Shown here one piece after another: positions 11,251 through 22,873 of a stretch of 64,000 nucleotides of DNA. The stretch is taken from assembly GCA_949825045.1 (NCBI GenBank), contig OX463821.1, positions 35,360,486 to 35,424,485 on the forward strand, written 5' to 3'. The first letter of the stretch is position 1. Each line of letters begins with the position of its first letter. Origin of the DNA: Argyresthia goedartella. Its lineage: Eukaryota > Arthropoda > Insecta > Lepidoptera > Argyresthiidae. The notes beneath the pieces were generated by a model. That model was not told the origin of the DNA. It saw nothing but the letters and a program-made list of their open reading frames with translations, and did not search any database. The position numbers were made by a program, and so were the translations under genes.

Positions 11251-11640
11251 ATAAATTGAAGAATGAAGTTATAAAGGAAAGCTGTGGATTAAAAGAAGAT
11301 ATAATGACAAGGATAGAGAAAGACCAGCTTAGATGGTTTGGTCACGTTGAAAGGATGAATGAAAGGAGATTGATGGAGAAAGGAGTGGGTGTGAAAGGAG
11401 CCGTCGGACGAGGATACCCAAGAAGGTCCTATAAAGACCAAATCGGTGATTTGTTAGTGAAGGGGCAAATACGAAGTAACCGGCGAGCTTACATAAAGAG
11501 ACTTATGAATGTTGAGGAAGCGAAAGATGTATACCAGGATCGAAGCAGGTGGAGGTCTTTGGTCTCTGCCTCTTTCGGAAAATAGGCGTGAGCATATGTA
11601 TGTACGTATGTTAAAATTAATTAATTAAAACTAAACTAAA

Positions 11641-11884
11641 CTAAAAATTTAAAATAAACTTTTATTATAATAAAATAAATTAAATTCATGTCATATTAAA
11701 AACCAAAATGGTAAAAACTGTACCTATCTATAATTTTCATCAAGTGGTGGCAAAAATACTAGAAACTTTTAAACGGTCAGTCACGATATAGGCTTGCCTA
11801 GAGTGAGGACCGAAACTAATACCAAGTTTAAATCCGCCAAAAAAGCCAACATAATGGTTTATTATTTAAGAAAGAATGTACTGG
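11641..11884. other. AT-rich spacer between RTE tail and element F
   Basis: No coding or structural signal is seen. The stretch is AT-rich up to about 11885, where a GC-richer leader that probably belongs to element F begins. Confidence 0.4.
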
Positions 11885-12116
11885 GGGACTCGCGCGTGTC
11901 GTGGTGCTGTGTGACGTGCGTACGCTCACTTCTAATATTCTTTTGATAAATTCGTGTAATTAAATTGTGATTGGTGATTTCGAAAATTTTTGATTCCTTG
12001 TCGCACTTGGGTGCCTCTTAGACAGTCTCCTCCCACTAGGCGGTCCTAGAGCGGGATATAGATTCCTCAAGTGTTGCGCAGCAAACAAAAGCTGGTGATT
12101 CGCTGTTGGTCCTGCC

Positions 12117-12180
12117 GAGATTTGAACCGCCGCCCAACTGTGCATCGGGTTTGCGAGGCGGGCGTGGTGCCGCTGGGCCA
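12117..12180 (-). other. tRNA-like pol III box pair inside the leader of element F
   Basis: On the minus strand an A-box-like TGGCCCAGCGG (12180-12170) is followed 41 bases later by a B-box-like GGTTCAAATCTC (12128-12117), a normal internal-promoter spacing. The T-arm does not pair well, so it is not a canonical tRNA gene. It could be the head of a SINE or a tRNA-derived piece captured by the element. It lies opposite to the direction of element F. Confidence 0.5.
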
Positions 12181-12224
12181 TACGGTGTGAGGACGACGAG
12201 ACGAATTTACGCTTCGCTTACTGC

Positions 12225-13280
12225 GTGGACGCCTACGAGTGCTACGCGAGAGTGCTACGCGCCGTAACGCATCACCTGTGTGCTACGGGCTACGCCACAT
12301 CGTGCATTCCTGAGCCGCGCCACGCTAAGGGTATACCTGTATTGTCGTCTGTGCCGTTCAAGATGCCCAACATACAGCGCTCTCCTCCACATACTCCTAC
12401 AGTGCCTGTCACTACTCAGCTGCCACCGAAGTCCCAGATAACGGTGTCGGGACCAAATCTGGCGCAAACAAGGAAGCAGCAGGAGGTAAGCAATATTACG
12501 CTGCGTCGACCTCGACTCGAATATAGTGATGACGCCGACCCGTTGCAAAGTTTGTTGCTGGAGGTGCGATTGTTGAGAGAAGAAATGCAAGGTATGCGGG
12601 ATGAAATGCGTGAATTCAGGCGCGAAACCAATGAATTCCGCTCAACGCTTGGTGCATGCAATCAGCGGATTGAAGAGGTGGAGCGGCGGGTCGATGATCT
12701 CGAGAAGAGGGTCACGGATGAAGTGGTGTCGACGGGAACGAAGGTCTTGGAGGAAGCCATTACCAACCTTCAGATGGAGCTGAATGATCGGGACCAAGAT
12801 ATGCTGGCGAACGACTTATAGTTTAGCAATGTCACGGAGGAGCGCGGCGAGAACCCTTTACACCTGGTGTCGCTCATAGCGGTGAAGCTGGGTGTGCCGA
12901 TGGACGAGCGCGACGTGGTCAGCGCGGTGCGGGTAGGCCCACTCGGAGCCGGTGCCGACGACCGCAGGCCGCGGCCTCTGGTGGTGCGGCTGGCCCGGAG
13001 GGCTACGCGTGACGCACTGCTACGTGAGGCGCGCGTGCGTCGTGGAGCAACCACCGCTGATATGGGTCTCAGTGGAGTACCGCGACGTTTCTACGTCAAC
13101 GAACGGCTCACCAAGCTGAACAGGCAGCTATTTGACAAGGCTAAGGAGCAAGCTCGCATTCACGCCTGGAGATGGGTGTGGACCAGGGATGGGCGGGTGC
13201 AGGTGCGACGCGCGGAGGGGCAGCCCGGATACCGTATCCGAAAGGAGATAGATATTATTAATATTTTTAAAACGGACTAA
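12225..13280 (+). pseudogene. ORF1 of element F, coiled coil plus baculovirus-FP-like domain, one internal TAG
   Basis: One frame of about 352 codons, interrupted only by TAG at 12819-12821. The first 90 residues are proline/threonine-rich. Residues about 110-190 are a strong coiled coil (LLREEMQGMRDEMREFRRE, then ERRVDDLEKRV). After the stop the frame continues FSNVTEERGENPLHLVSLI, VRVGPLGAGADDRRPRPLVV, SGVPRRFYVNERLTKLNRQL and a C-terminal W-containing strand pair ending VQVRRAEG. This is the lepidopteran retroelement ORF1 type with baculovirus-FP similarity. The same architecture occurs in element C, but the sequences are clearly different families. The likely role is RNA binding in the retrotransposition complex. 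Confidence 0.75.
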
Positions 13281-13540
13281 GTTAGCCTTGCATTGTCTGT
13301 CTAAAAGTAATTTTCCTTATGGCCTAATAATTTGTTTAAATCTAGGATTAAATGTTGTGCCTGCGCCGTGGTCGCGGTGTGTCAATGTGCTGGTTGGTGC
13401 CGATGGTGTTTGCGTTGTGTTTATTCAATTGTCATATATCTATATATTTGAATGTATATTCATAAATATACTACACAGTATAGTATTTAAAATATTATTT
13501 ATATTATATACAAGTGTGGGTAATTTGTATTATTATAACT

Positions 13541-16385
13541 ATGTCTAAAACAAAACATTTCCGGGTTGGTCTGTTTAATGCCGGTTCTCTAGGGACAGGT
13601 CATGACGAGCTTACTGTCACCATGACTAATTTGTCGGCCGACTTAGTAGCCATAAATGAAACTTGGGTTCGTGAAGGTGAGGAAGGACGCGCGCCCGTCG
13701 TGCCCGGCTACCGACTGCGCCATGTACCGCGCCCGCCTGGCTTCCGGCACTGCGGGGGCGGTGTGGGCTTCTACGTGAAGCGAGGTGTCAGTGCGCGGCT
13801 CTGCGTGCACCCCCCCACCCTTCCCGTGGAGCAGATGTGGTTCCGAGTCAACGTAGCTGAAAAGAAGCTTATAGTTGGCACGGCTTATCGCCCCCGATGG
13901 GTGAGTACTGACATTTTTTTTGATGCGATTACCGACTCACTGACTTCTATGACTGACTACGACAATATTATACTGGTAGGGGACTTTAACATTAACTATA
14001 CTGACTGCAACGACAGCAAATTTAGATGTCTGACGCAATTCTTAACTTCACTGAAGTTGAGACAAATTGTTGACAAATCTACCCACTTTACCGACCATAG
14101 CGAAACGACGATTGACCTTGTTTGCACGGATGCGCGGGTACGTACTGTCGAAGTGCATCATATACCGGACCTAGGTAATCATTGTTTTGTTACTGTTGAC
14201 CTTCACGTCAAAAAACAAAAGCGCATCCCTAGGACTATAACTTTCCGTCCAATTAAGGACATAGACCGTGACAGTTTTGACGAAGACTTGTGTTCAATAG
14301 ACTGGGACAATATTAATAAACTAGATAACGTTGACGACATGCTAAGACAGTTCAATGACCAAATTACTGGACTTTTTGACAGACATGCGCCAGTCAGGAC
14401 TAAAGTTGTGCGGGAGTCTCTTAAACCGTGGCTTACAAGCAACGTTCGCTTAATGATGCGACTTCGTGATAAGGCACATAAAAGGTACAAAGAGTCTAAA
14501 TTGGATGTGCATAAAAACTACTACTTAGACCTCAAACACCTAGTCATCACCACCCTACACAATGAAAAACATGCTTTTTTTGAACAAAAATCAACAGCTG
14601 CACTAAAAATCCGAAGCGCCTGTGGAAAAACCTTAAACACACTGTTCTACCGGATAGACGAAATATTGAGTTACCCGCACACTTTGGTAATGCCGACGCC
14701 ATTAATGACCATTTCATGAATGTACCAGGAACGACTAAGGTGACCATTTCGGACTTGACTTACTTTGAATTTAACCGACACGACAATGCTATTTTTTTTT
14801 TCTGAACCCCGTCATTGCACACACTGTTGCAAAAATACTGACGTCTATCAAGACCAATGCGACAGGAGTTGACCGAATTGAAATAGACATGGTTATACTG
14901 ACTCTACCTACGACATTGCCGACCCTCACTGCGATTATTAATCGGAGCATTTTGACGAACATCTTTCCGACTGACTGGAAGACTGCGAAAGTTTCACCAA
15001 CCCCCAAGAAACCTAATCCTGTCCACATATCCGATCTCCGTCCCATTAGCATTCTTCCTTGCATGTCTAAGGTAATTGAGAGGGCGGTATATAACCAGCT
15101 GTCGAGGTATCTGGAGGAAAATGGCATTCTACCGGAATTGCAATCTGGGTTCCGGAAGGGTCGAGGGACGGCTACTGCGTTGCTAGACGTCGTGGACAAC
15201 GTGCTGTCGGCGCTCGACAAGAAGAGGAGCACAATTTTGGTGTTGCTAGATTTCTCCAGAGCCTTCGATTGTCTTAATACTGCCCTCTTATTATCAAAGA
15301 TGTCTTACTATGGATTCGATAATGCTACGGTTAGGTGGTTCGGTAGTTACCTGTCGGACCGTGCCCAAACAGTCGTAATACATAAGAATGATGGTACGAT
15401 GCGGTTTTCATCAACAAAGCAGCTGACGCGGGGGGTCCCGCAAGGCTCCATATTAGGACCTCTTCTGTTTATTTTATACAGCGCCGATATTGTCACCGGT
15501 ATCAAAAACTGCTCTTTCCACTTGTACGCGGATGATACGCAGTTGTACTTGTCGACACCATCAGAAGATGCAGTAGCTGCGGCACGGCAGATCAACAGTG
15601 ATCTCGATCGCATAGCGGCATGGTCTGGCAGGAACTGTCTGGTGCTGAACCCCAGCAAGTCAAAGTACATGGTACTTGGTACTCATAATCAAATCCATAA
15701 TACGGTGCAAGCCCTTGCCGGCAATAATATAGCTATTATGGGGGAACCAGTGGAAAGGGTTGTAGAAGCAAAAAATCTCGGCTTACTAATTGATGGAGAG
15801 CTGCGTTTCGAAAAACATATAGGCAACGTAGTCAGCAACTGCTTCTATCGCCTTAAACTTCTCTATAATATACGCGATTACCTTAGCACTGATTTGCGTG
15901 TCAGGCTAAGTGAATCGCTTATATTATCAAGATTAAACTATTGTGATGTCGTTTATGGTGGCTGTATACTTGCCCGGACAAGAAAGTTAATACAACGTGT
16001 TCAAAACGCATGCGCACGTTTTTGCTTCAAGGTCCCTCCCAGATCCCATGTCACTCCACATTTGAACAATGCAAAACTCCTGAACATGGAAGCCCGACGA
16101 AAACTCCATTTGTCCATGTTGCTTTTTGGTGTCATACGCACTGAAGCTCCCAACTACCTATACAAGAAGCTCCAGTTTTCCACCAGGCAGCGTAGCGTTC
16201 ACAAGGAGAGAATCGTCACCCCTCAGCATAGAACGATGGCATTCCGGGGTAGTTTCAGGTATGCGGCGTCCCAATGTTTTAATGATCTTCCTCCCCCAGT
16301 CCACGAAGCTTTCAGTAGATATGCTTTTGGGCGAAAGCTCAAGGCATATTTGCTTGAACAGCAGAAACTTCCCTTCCCTGTCTGA
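13541..16385 (+). pseudogene. ORF2 of element F: AP endonuclease plus reverse transcriptase
   Basis: The start is chosen at 13541, where MSKTKHFRVGLFNAGSL opens the endonuclease. Endonuclease motifs follow: LVAINETW, ILVGDFNINYTD and TIDLVCTDARV, ending near residue 230. The frame shifts near 14600 (the continuing protein reads LWKNLKHTVLPDRRNIELPA in another frame) and again at a run of ten T at about 14791-14800. RT follows to 16385: LRPISILPCMSKVIERAVYN, LLDFSRAFDCLN, GVPQGSILGPLLFILY and FHLYADDTQLYL. The C-terminus reads SRLNYCDVVYGGC and FRGSFRYAASQCFNDLP, as in the CR1/L2 group. The RT part alone is open for 498 codons. Confidence 0.85.
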
Positions 16386-16866
16386 ACAACTCGCCGCAAC
16401 TCAACTTGACGACGACGACGTAATCGCATCAGAAAAAGCAGTTGTGTTATGTCACACATTTTTAAGTTATTATTAATTTATTGTATTATTTATTTATTTA
16501 TTTATTTTTCAGTTTATTCACACAGCACATATTATCTCAGCCTTGTATATACACACCGATCATAGTTTATTTAAATATAAGTAATATTATGTAAGTATTG
16601 TACGCACACTACACGGCAATTGTGGCACGTGCGGTCAATACCTGGCACTAACTGAAAATCAGCGCTGAGGGCCTCCACCCCCAGCACAATGCTGAGTTAG
16701 TGCCTTTTGCACAGCAAGAACACATCGTGACCCTGGCCAATAATTGTTTACAATTAGTTGTGTTTTTAGATGTTTCGTTTTGTTTATTATACTTTTTTGT
16801 TTTGTCCTACTGTAAGGTGTGTTTTTTGTGAGTAATAAATGTCTTTATTTCTTTCTTTCTTTCTTT

Positions 16867-17248
16867 ACTTATATGTAATTTTAAACTGTACATACCTAAA
16901 TTATATTTTTAAATAAATAATTTAAAATTTTCATTTTCGGTGATAAAAATAAGAGAGTCCACTTCAGGAGTGACAACTATTTAATCTCGAGTAAATCCTC
17001 GCTGTGTTCGAGATTCAACTCTATTATTCTTCACTCTGCTCTGGATTCAAAACACACTCTCGCCTTAAATGTAGTTATTTATTCCATTGGTAAACAATCT
17101 ACTATTTGGCACTACCTACCCGAAAATGAAACTTTATATATCATGAAAACCTTACGTAAAGCAAGTCATTATAGCTCGAGGCTTTAGCGGTGATAAAAAG
17201 TTGTACTGTATTTCATTATGTCACAAACTAGATCACTCCGGGGATTAG
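16867..17248. other. Spacer with no recognisable feature
   Basis: Between the TTTC tail of element F and the 3' end of element H. The sequence is AT-rich with no open frame of note. It could be host DNA. Confidence 0.4.
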
Positions 17249-17495
17249 ATTCAGATTCAGATTTGTTTATTTGCGTTTGAATAAGGTATTACATAAGTTC
17301 TTAAATTAATATAACATGTCATTTTCTTCCTTAATCAACTATATTATATAGCATGCAAATATTTTACTGTAGGTATGTTATAACCTTACTTTTTAATTCT
17401 TAGTGAGAAAAGAATTCCCTCAGTGTATAAAAATTATGCTGCAGTAGCCATGAGAACAGTTTTTGTTTGAAGAGATTTTGTGGGAGATGTTTTAA

Positions 17496-20294
17496 TTAAT
17501 CAGGCACTTTATTATATATTTTTACGCTCATTGCGTAACAGCTATTTTGGTACCTTGATGTCCGTGGCACATGATCTAGTACTAGTCTATTAGGATATCT
17601 TGTATTTCTGGGGTACTTTTGATTTGCTGTTACAAACAATTCAAAGTGTTGCTGTACAAATTTGGCGACCTCAAATATATATAATGATGGTAGCGGCAGT
17701 AAGTGCAGTTTCTTGAATAGTGGCTTACACGAATCTAGCGGAGCGGCTCCAACCATAGCCCTTAAGCATTTCTTTTGTATAATGAAGGCTCCGCTAGATT
17801 CCGTACTATTCCCCCAAAGGATTATACCGTACCTTAGCACTGATTCGACATAACCGTGGCATGCAGCCAGCGTTGTTTGTCGTGTCGTGGTTTTCCTCAA
17901 CTTGGAGAGCACATATACGAACCGATTAAGTTTACTGCATACCTGTTCAATGTGAGGTTTCCAATTTAAATATTTGTCAATTGTTATACCTAGAAATTTA
18001 ACGCTTTCTTCACATTTTATAATTTGATTATTTTAATCAATGTCCATATCATTTATATTATTAAAGTTCATCAGATTTGTCTTAGTGACGTTTATTTGTA
18101 GGTTATTGTTATTTAACCAGTCTACTACTTGTACTATGGTTGTATGTATATCAGATTTATGAATTTCAATTGAATTATTTTTAATATTATTAAGATTAGG
18201 TTGATTATAAAGATTATGATTATTATTAGATAGTAAGCGGTTATTTTTATTAGTCACTATAATAGATATGTCATCCGCAAATAAAATTGATTGGTACCAT
18301 GTCACATCAGGAATGTCATTTATATACATAATAAATAAGAGCGGCCCCAGTACACTCCCTTGAGATACACCATAGTTGTTTATTTTATACTCTGAATCAT
18401 ACGTCCGTTCTCATATGGTTTTCGTCTAGCCTATGAATGCGTACACTTTGTTTTCTATTTTGTAGATATGTTTGGATCCATTGCAATGCTGGTCCTCTTA
18501 TACCATATTTCTCTAGTTTATTCAATTATAACTCATGGGATACAAAATCAAATGCTTTTGTCATATCAAAGAACAAAACCGAAGTATTCTGTTTCAAGTC
18601 GTAGCTTTTTGCTACACTTGATACTAAATTAAAAGCTGCTAGGGTTGTCGACTTAATTTTTTGGAAGCCATGTTGTTCAGGTCTAATCAAACCTTGTTTG
18701 AAGAAATATTCTTTGAGTCTCCTCGCCATTGACTTCTCGAAAATTTTGGAAAATATTGGTATGAGTGTTATTGGTCTGTAGTTCCTTGGTGTGCATTTAT
18801 CACCTTTTTTGTGAAGTGGCTTAACTATTGATAGCTTCAGTTTATCAGGAAAGGTGCCTGTTGCGAACGATTGGTTAATTGTGTGGCTTAGGACCGGACT
18901 TAGTAAGTAGCGACAATGTTTTATTACTTGTGTCTTAATTTCGTCGTAGCCTGTTGCATGGGTATTCTTGAGCGTAACAATAATATTCCTAACTTCTAGT
19001 TCGTCAATAGGTTTTATGAAAAAACTAGTGCCCTTGTTGTTGGCATTTTTTAAGGATTTATTTTCAATAATGTTTTTGGATTGATTGGTCATGTCAATTA
19101 AAAATTTGTTAAAGAAGTTTGCTATTTGCAATGGGTCACTAACTGTTTTGTCATTGTCTTTCATACTATTTATGTTTACATACTCTTCTTGATTTTGTGT
19201 CACACCTTTTATTATTCCCCACGAGGCTTTGCATATGTTTTTACTTCCTAATACTATTTTACTGTTTTGCACTCGTTGTGCCTGTGATATGCATTTCTTT
19301 AGTAGTCTAGTATAAGAATTGTACTCTAGTTTGTTTTGTTCCGTTTTATTGCTGTAGTATTTGTATCGTAAATTTTTCTTTGTTTTGCAGCTTATTTTTA
19401 AACCTTTTGATATCCATTTATGTTTAGTAAGTGCATTTATTTTTACTTTGGATTTAGGAAAACACAAATCATAGAACAAACCAAACAATTCCTGAAATTT
19501 TGCAAACGCTAAATTAGTATCTTGCTGCTCATAGACTTCGCAAAATGATAATTGTGATATTGCGTCTCGGAATTTCCTCATATTGTCGTCACTAAAGTCT
19601 CTTTTAATCATTTGCCAGGTCTTTCGTAAAGGAACTTTTGTTTTTACTTTGAATGTAACCATTTGCGCTGTGTCATGGTCAGATAATGCTAACGGTATTG
19701 TTTTACCCTGCGCGTCTTTAATGTTACTGAATATATGGTCTAGACAAGATTGCACTTTTGTTGGCGTTTTTATGAGTGTTCTTAAATTGTGTCCCTCTTC
19801 TATATCAAATAACTGTTTTGTTTGTTTATTGATTTTTAGAGTATTAATATTTATATCTCCTGTTACAATTATGTTAGTTTTCCCTTTTTTACTCAGTGTA
19901 AATAAAAGTGTCTTCAACTTGTCAAAAAATAGTTCTTTGTTCAATTTCGGAGTTCTAAATGAATACACACAAATGACTATGAGTTTAAAATTTAGGATTT
20001 CGATTCCACAGCATTCAAATACATTTGTTATAGCCATTTCTTTAACCCAACTGAGTTCTCTACTTCCGATTTCCTTTTTTGTAAAAATACAGGTCCCCCC
20101 CCTTTTTTTGTTTCTTGAGAATGAAGTTGCCATTTATATTTTATTAGTTTGACTAAATCTTCTTGCCCTGCTCGTAGAAATGTTTCTGAGAAGCAGATAA
20201 CGTCTGGTTCCTCTTTAATTTCCTTCATTTCTTGCACTGCCAGTTCGACTAGTTCTTTCTTTGAAATTATACTTTGAATATTTTGATGCATCAC
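17496..20294 (-). pseudogene. ORF2 of element H: AP endonuclease plus reverse transcriptase
   Basis: The endonuclease starts FRVMHQNIQSIISKKEL (20294) and shifts frame at a C-run/T-run (20095-20107). It continues for 535 codons (20133-18526): IIVTGDININTL, CLDHIFSNI, LALSDHDTAQM, then RT HATGYDEIKTQVIK, YRPITLIPIFSKIFEKSM and VLFFDMTKAFDFVSH. After 18526 the frame is broken. The catalytic box appears as SILFADDISIIV (18329-18033). The thumb/C-terminal part (17912-17496) includes ACHGYVESVLRYGIILWGN and FIIQKKCLRAMVG. Similar C-terminal pieces lie at 27126-27626 and about 23140-23720, showing that related families are scattered in this window. Confidence 0.8.
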
Positions 20295-20332
20295 TCTGAA
20301 TTTTGCATCATCATGATCGTCTTCTAATTGTC

Positions 20333-21669
20333 AGATATTGCTAGATCCGCAATTTGGTGATCGTGTTGCAATGTTTTGTGTTTGATTTTTATTTGTTTTA
20401 GTAAAATAAAACGGTATTGTTCCCTTTTTATGCTTTTCGTTTTGTCTGATATTTTGTTTCGGATTTGGTGTTTTTGTTATATTTGTACTAGTGAAATAAT
20501 ACGGGATTGTGCCTTTTTTGTGAACATTGTTTTGGTTTACTTGTTTGGGACTCAGGGGTTTTGATTTATTTGTGTTGTAGTTAATTATCTTCCTGTTAGC
20601 TAATTGAAATTTGATGAGTTCTTCATATTATCTTTGGTCCACTACAGCATTGATCTTAATACAAGTGTTTTTTACATGTATGATTTTGGTTTCTGCTTCT
20701 ATAAATTTACATTTTTGGAAACTTTTACAGATTAGTTTTAACGTATTGTTAATTTTTTTTTCATTTAGGTTATCACTTTTATGTATTCCTAACATTAAAA
20801 CTTGCTTATTTTCTAAACATTTCAGTGCCGCACTTAGTTCTATTTTCATCATCATCGGGTTTGTGTCATGTTCTCCTACTGATAGGACAATCTTGTCATT
20901 TTCGGTAATGTTTTTGCTGTTATAAATTGAATCGCAAATTTTAGCTGTAGTTGCGCCGGTCTTTACTATGGATGTTAAATTATACTTTTCATAGTTGCTA
21001 TCCTGTCTAGATTCGGATAGTCTCACTGCAAGACCTGCACATTGCTTGCCACCAAAGATGTATATGTTCTTTTTCTTTTCTCTCACGTCCTCTTTTTCTT
21101 CTTCTTGAAAGCGACTTACGTTTTCTGTGTTCTTCTCTAATAGTTTTGTCTGTGTCATCGCCGTTGCTGTAGTGATAGTCGATTTCTTCCTTTCCTTATC
21201 TGGTGATTCATTTTTTGCGGCATTGTATGTGCTTGTAGGTGTGCTGCTATTTCCAAACAATTTTCGTTTCAGGTTATGTCTTTTGCTTGAAGTATTTTGT
21301 GATGTTCCTGGTGTGGTAGTCAGATTTGGTGTAGTTTGTTTTGAAATTTTTAACAGTAATGCTATCTTCTTACCCCTGTACTTGTTGTTTTAACTTTTGG
21401 TTGTCACCATTCAAGCTGTTTATTTCTTGGTGTGCGCTGTCCAACTCTATTTTTAGTATTTCTATTTGATATTTCAATTCGTTTTCAACTGAGCTATCCA
21501 AGCATGTTGTATTAGGCAAACTTTTAATTGTTGAATCAAGCATTACTGATCTATCGGAGTCGTGTAAAGGTAGGTCTGATTCTCGTCGTTGTAGTATGTC
21601 TTCCATTGATTGTATTCGTCTAATATTGACTTTATTGTTAGGTTTTCGAACAGTCACATTATTGTCCAT
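20333..21669 (-). pseudogene. ORF1 of element H: coiled coil plus decayed SGNH-esterase-like domain
   Basis: The start is taken at MDNNVTVRKPNNKV (21669). Residues up to about 100 include a leucine-repeat coiled coil (ELKYQIEILKIELDSAHQEI). After a frameshift near 21300 the protein continues to an SGNH-hydrolase-like fold: NIYIFGGKQCAGLAVRL stands where a GDSQ-type block I is expected, and IVLSVGEHDTNP where a GxND block is expected. The nucleophile motif is therefore not intact. Beyond an in-frame TAA (20625-20627) the frame stays open to about 20333 and contains two similar peptides, HKKGTIPYYFT and HKKGTIPFYFT, 35 residues apart. ORF1 esterase domains are known from several CR1-type elements; their exact role is unclear. 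Confidence 0.6.
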
Positions 21670-21700
21670 TTTTGTGGTAGTAGTTGGGTTTCGAAACCAG

Positions 21701-22720
21701 CAACCTCTATCTTGGGAAACGCCGGCTCCCGACTCACGCCCCACCGATCGATATAACAAACTGGTGCATGTAAGAAAAATAAAATCTCACTTTTTGTTTT
21801 TCCTCGTTATTACGGTAGATAATAAAAACAAAAAAGCAAAAAAAGCAAGCGGCAACTGTCGGGAATCGAAATCGGTATCTCTGGGCCACAGGCAAGTGCT
21901 TCACGGCTGCACCATTTGTTCGAACGGCTGCAACGACGAAATTGGTAGACGGGTAGTACCGTAGCAGTGATTCACAAGCGACGACCACTGGTTGTCGGGA
22001 TCGCAAGACCGGTTGGTGACTCACCGGGCCGCTCCGTTGACTGGACACCGGGTGGCAACAACAACAGTTCACCGGGCACTTTAACCGACGGTTTAGGCTA
22101 GATTTTTTAATATTAAGCACTTCCTGTGTAATAGTCCAATAAGCACATAAAGTGGGTTTACTGATAATTTTTAACTACAGCTATTAGTGTTTGTTTCACC
22201 TCGATAGGTTCAGAATTAACACAGTTTTTGAATAAAAAAAGGCAGAGTGGAATTATGTACGTGTTGGCGTTAGAAGCGCGCGCGTAGACTTTAAAAAAAT
22301 TACTTCTCGTAGTTGTTATTGCTATAGCCTTAAAATTTAATTTCGTGAAATACGCACGGTGCTCACAGCCCTGCTGACCGAGTGCTTGGGCGACGGCGGA
22401 GCGCGGCGCGGCTCAAAGTTATTCGAAAATCGAACACATTTTAAATAAATCAAAATCCGCGATTGTTGCAAGACGCTGCAACTGCATTAATTAACCTCGG
22501 GGACAAAGCTGTTTTGTCTCGGGCACGCTAGAATCCCTCACTGCGCTCAGGACTCAGGCTTGATTCCCTCTCTTTCATACTCAAACTCAAACTATTTATT
22601 GCTAAATTGTGGTACAATAGACCTTGTAATGGCACTGCAATAACTTACAAACTAACTTACATCTAACACAGAGTGTCTTATAAACGTGAAATATAACATT
22701 GACATTTTTTTAGGTGTGTT

Positions 22721-22722
<2 letters not shown>
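21701..22722. other. Leader or spacer upstream of element H, no gene
   Basis: The lower part (to about 22130) is probably the 5' UTR of element H. The rest includes a GC-rich patch near 22370-22410. No coding motif is seen on either strand, and open frames here have no protein-like composition. Confidence 0.4.

Positions 22723-22764
<42 letters not shown>
22723..22764. repeat. (TG)n microsatellite
   Basis: About 21 uninterrupted TG units followed by T6. It lies about 100 bp from a SINE. Confidence 0.95.
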
Positions 22765-22768
<4 letters not shown>

Positions 22769-22873
22769 TTGATTGTAGATATCTTGGATGGTACTACGGG
22801 AAGTGTTTATCATTTAAATATTCTTCAATGGTGTAGTAGGCTTTTTGCAATGGGAGGGTTTGTAGTTTTCTTA

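Larger units (their letters stand above)
8555..11640 (+). mobile_element. RTE-clade non-LTR 3' fragment, split by Jockey copy 1
   Basis: Plus-strand RTE sequence at 8575-8649 (VEAVEMRSLRSICAVTLK) and 11241 to about 11640 (LKDKLKNEVI, ESCGLKEDIMTRIEKDQLRW, FGHVERMN, RGYPRRSYKDQIG, MNVEEAKDVYQDRSRWRSLV). When the Jockey insertion and one 10-bp repeat are ignored the two parts are continuous in sense. This is the C-terminal segment of an RTE-type polyprotein, which is normally EN-RT; only the last 150 or so residues are present, as expected for a 5'-truncated copy. A short AT-rich tail follows the stop near 11585. Confidence 0.8.
11885..16866 (+). mobile_element. CR1-like non-LTR retrotransposon F, nearly full length
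   Basis: Plus-strand element of about 5 kb: GC-rich leader from about 11885, ORF1 (12225-13280), inter-ORF spacer, ORF2 (13541-16385), 3' UTR, and a 3' end in AATAAATGTCTTTATTTC passing into (TTTC)n at about 16848-16866. The short simple-repeat 3' end and the EN-RT ORF2 suit a CR1/L2-like lineage. The 5' boundary is a judgement from base composition, and no target-site duplication was found. A single in-frame stop in ORF1 and two frameshifts in ORF2 mean this copy is not autonomous, but it is only lightly decayed. Confidence 0.75.
17249..21700 (-). mobile_element. CR1/Daphne-like non-LTR retrotransposon H, nearly full length
   Basis: Minus-strand element. The 3' end is at 17249-17262, where a short (ATTCAG)n-type repeat abuts AGATTTGTTTATTTGCG, the usual 3' signature of this group. 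It carries ORF2 (20294-17496) and ORF1 (21669-20333); the leader may extend to about 22100. ORF1 and ORF2 lie in the same register, separated by a TGA at about 20331. It is mildly decayed, with frameshifts near 21300, at the C/T run 20095-20107 and in the RT after 18526. Confidence 0.7.

Noticed and set aside
21734..22120. Cysteine-rich minus-strand frame upstream of element H
   Set aside because: The composition is not protein-like (simple runs, no motif) and it lies in the probable leader. A B-box-like GGTTTCGAAACC nearby lacks a matching A box, so a tRNA gene was also rejected.
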